Of a stretch of 64,000 nucleotides of DNA, positions 63,402-64,000 are shown piece by piece. Numbering within the stretch: the stretch's first letter is position 1; each line of letters starts with the position of its first letter. The DNA comes from JBGPQJ01 sp963709295 (GTDB taxonomy: Bacteria > Chloroflexota > Anaerolineae > Anaerolineales > Villigracilaceae), in contig CAVPVW010000003.1 in NCBI GenBank assembly GCA_963709295.1, positions 248,001-312,000 on the forward strand. The letters are read 5' to 3'. A model generated the notes under the pieces. The model did no database searches. It was given only the letters and a program-made list of their open reading frames with translations, and was not told the origin of the DNA. Made by a program: the position numbers and the translations under genes.

Positions 63402-63999
63402 TCAGGCCAGCAGTGACATCAAATCGGTGGCGATTAAATCTACGGGTGGGTCCCACGCTTCACCCATCTCCTTGGTAGAGACACCCGATAAAACCAATGC
63501 AGTAGGACATCCGACCGCCTGACCTCCCGCGATATCCGTTTCGAGCCTGTCACCTACGACGAGAGTCTTTTCACGTGGAGGTCCCCAGGCGTTTGAGGGC
63601 CAGTTCCAGAAGATAAGGTGCCGGCTTGCCCGCAACGATGGGATCGGTTCCCGTCGCAGCAGTAATCAGCGCGAGAAATGAACCTGCTCCGGGTATCAAT
63701 CCTTCGGGGGTCGGGAACGTCAGGTCGCTGTTCGTTCCGTAGAATGGCACGCCTCTCCCAATAAGCAGCGTCGCCTCTTTGAGTTTTTGGAAATTGATCT
63801 TGCGATCGATCCCAACCACCACGGCAATTGCGGATTGGCTTTCACCGGTCGGTACAACTGCGAATCCCTTTTCTGACAGTGATTTTTTAATTCCATCTTC
63901 GCCGATCACGAAAATATCACCACGCTCAGGGAATCTGGCAACCAACATATCCGCTACAGCGTGTGACGACGTGACGATCTGCCAGGGGTCCACCTGCAC
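63402..63999 (-). CDS. HAD-IIA hydrolase (NagD-like), C-terminal part, one frameshift
   Basis: The gene runs into the window edge, so its N terminus with the first HAD Asp motif is missing. The visible part has the IIA-type cap region and VVVGIDRKINFQKLKEA, GTNSDLTFPTP, and GKPAPYLLELAL, then the last HAD motif TLVVGDRLETDI. The frame breaks between KRLG and PPREKTLVVGD: one extra base in 63584-63590 sends the first frame to TGA at 63571. Dropping it joins 199 residues. Members dephosphorylate small phosphates such as nucleotides or sugar phosphates; the substrate is unknown. It is followed directly by rlmN. Confidence 0.82.
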
Positions 64000-64000
64000 G

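Overview
The window looks like a chromosomal segment of a Chloroflexota bacterium, probably of the Anaerolineae. That placement is an inference: base composition is close to half G+C, TadE/TadG-type surface genes carry long Thr-Pro tails, a protealysin-like M4 peptidase sits beside an emfourin-type inhibitor, there is an Agl23/TIGR03663-like membrane glycosyltransferase, and GAF-domain signalling proteins are very abundant. No phage, transposase or CRISPR array was seen.

Layout. 1-10.8 kb: tail of a SufR-like regulator, a FabH-like condensing enzyme, glmS with a leader that matches the glmS ribozyme, a TadE / vWA-TadG / TadE-ThrPro trio with a prepilin peptidase, murA (active-site Cys replaced by Asp), thioredoxin and an OsmC protein. 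10.8-19.5 kb (plus strand): ftsY, prfB with its programmed +1 frameshift, a NUDIX hydrolase, rpmF, fabD, an aminotransferase, pckA, a small membrane protein and an MFS transporter. 19.5-26.3 kb (minus strand): emfourin-like inhibitor and M4 peptidase, hflX, a histidine kinase, an M28 peptidase and trmFO. 26.4-29.9 kb (plus strand): histidine kinase, REC-GAF-kinase hybrid (interrupted by an in-frame stop) and an OmpR-type regulator. 29.9-53.0 kb (minus strand): a 23-kb signalling array. 53.1-64 kb: tRNA-Gly, a lipoprotein, prenyl synthase, type 2 IPP isomerase, acpP, sucCD, the Agl23-like protein, rlmN and a HAD-IIA phosphatase cut by the window edge.

The centrepiece is the 29.9-53.0 kb array. 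Two stand-alone receiver proteins, one soluble multi-GAF protein and six membrane receptors are followed by a ParA-type ATPase, a soluble GAF/PAS hybrid histidine kinase of about 1450 residues with two receivers, and a threonine-synthase-like PLP enzyme fused to a receiver. Genes mostly abut or overlap. The six membrane receptors have two GAF domains each and no kinase, cyclase or methyl-accepting domain, so the simplest reading is that they signal through the shared soluble kinase and that one output is amino-acid metabolism.

Quality warning. Thirteen single-base frame breaks and one in-frame stop interrupt otherwise well-conserved genes. Ten of the breaks are restored by removing one base. 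Restoring each one gives a whole number of codons and a normal domain order. They are most likely uncorrected long-read indels, and broken genes are annotated here over their full restored extent.
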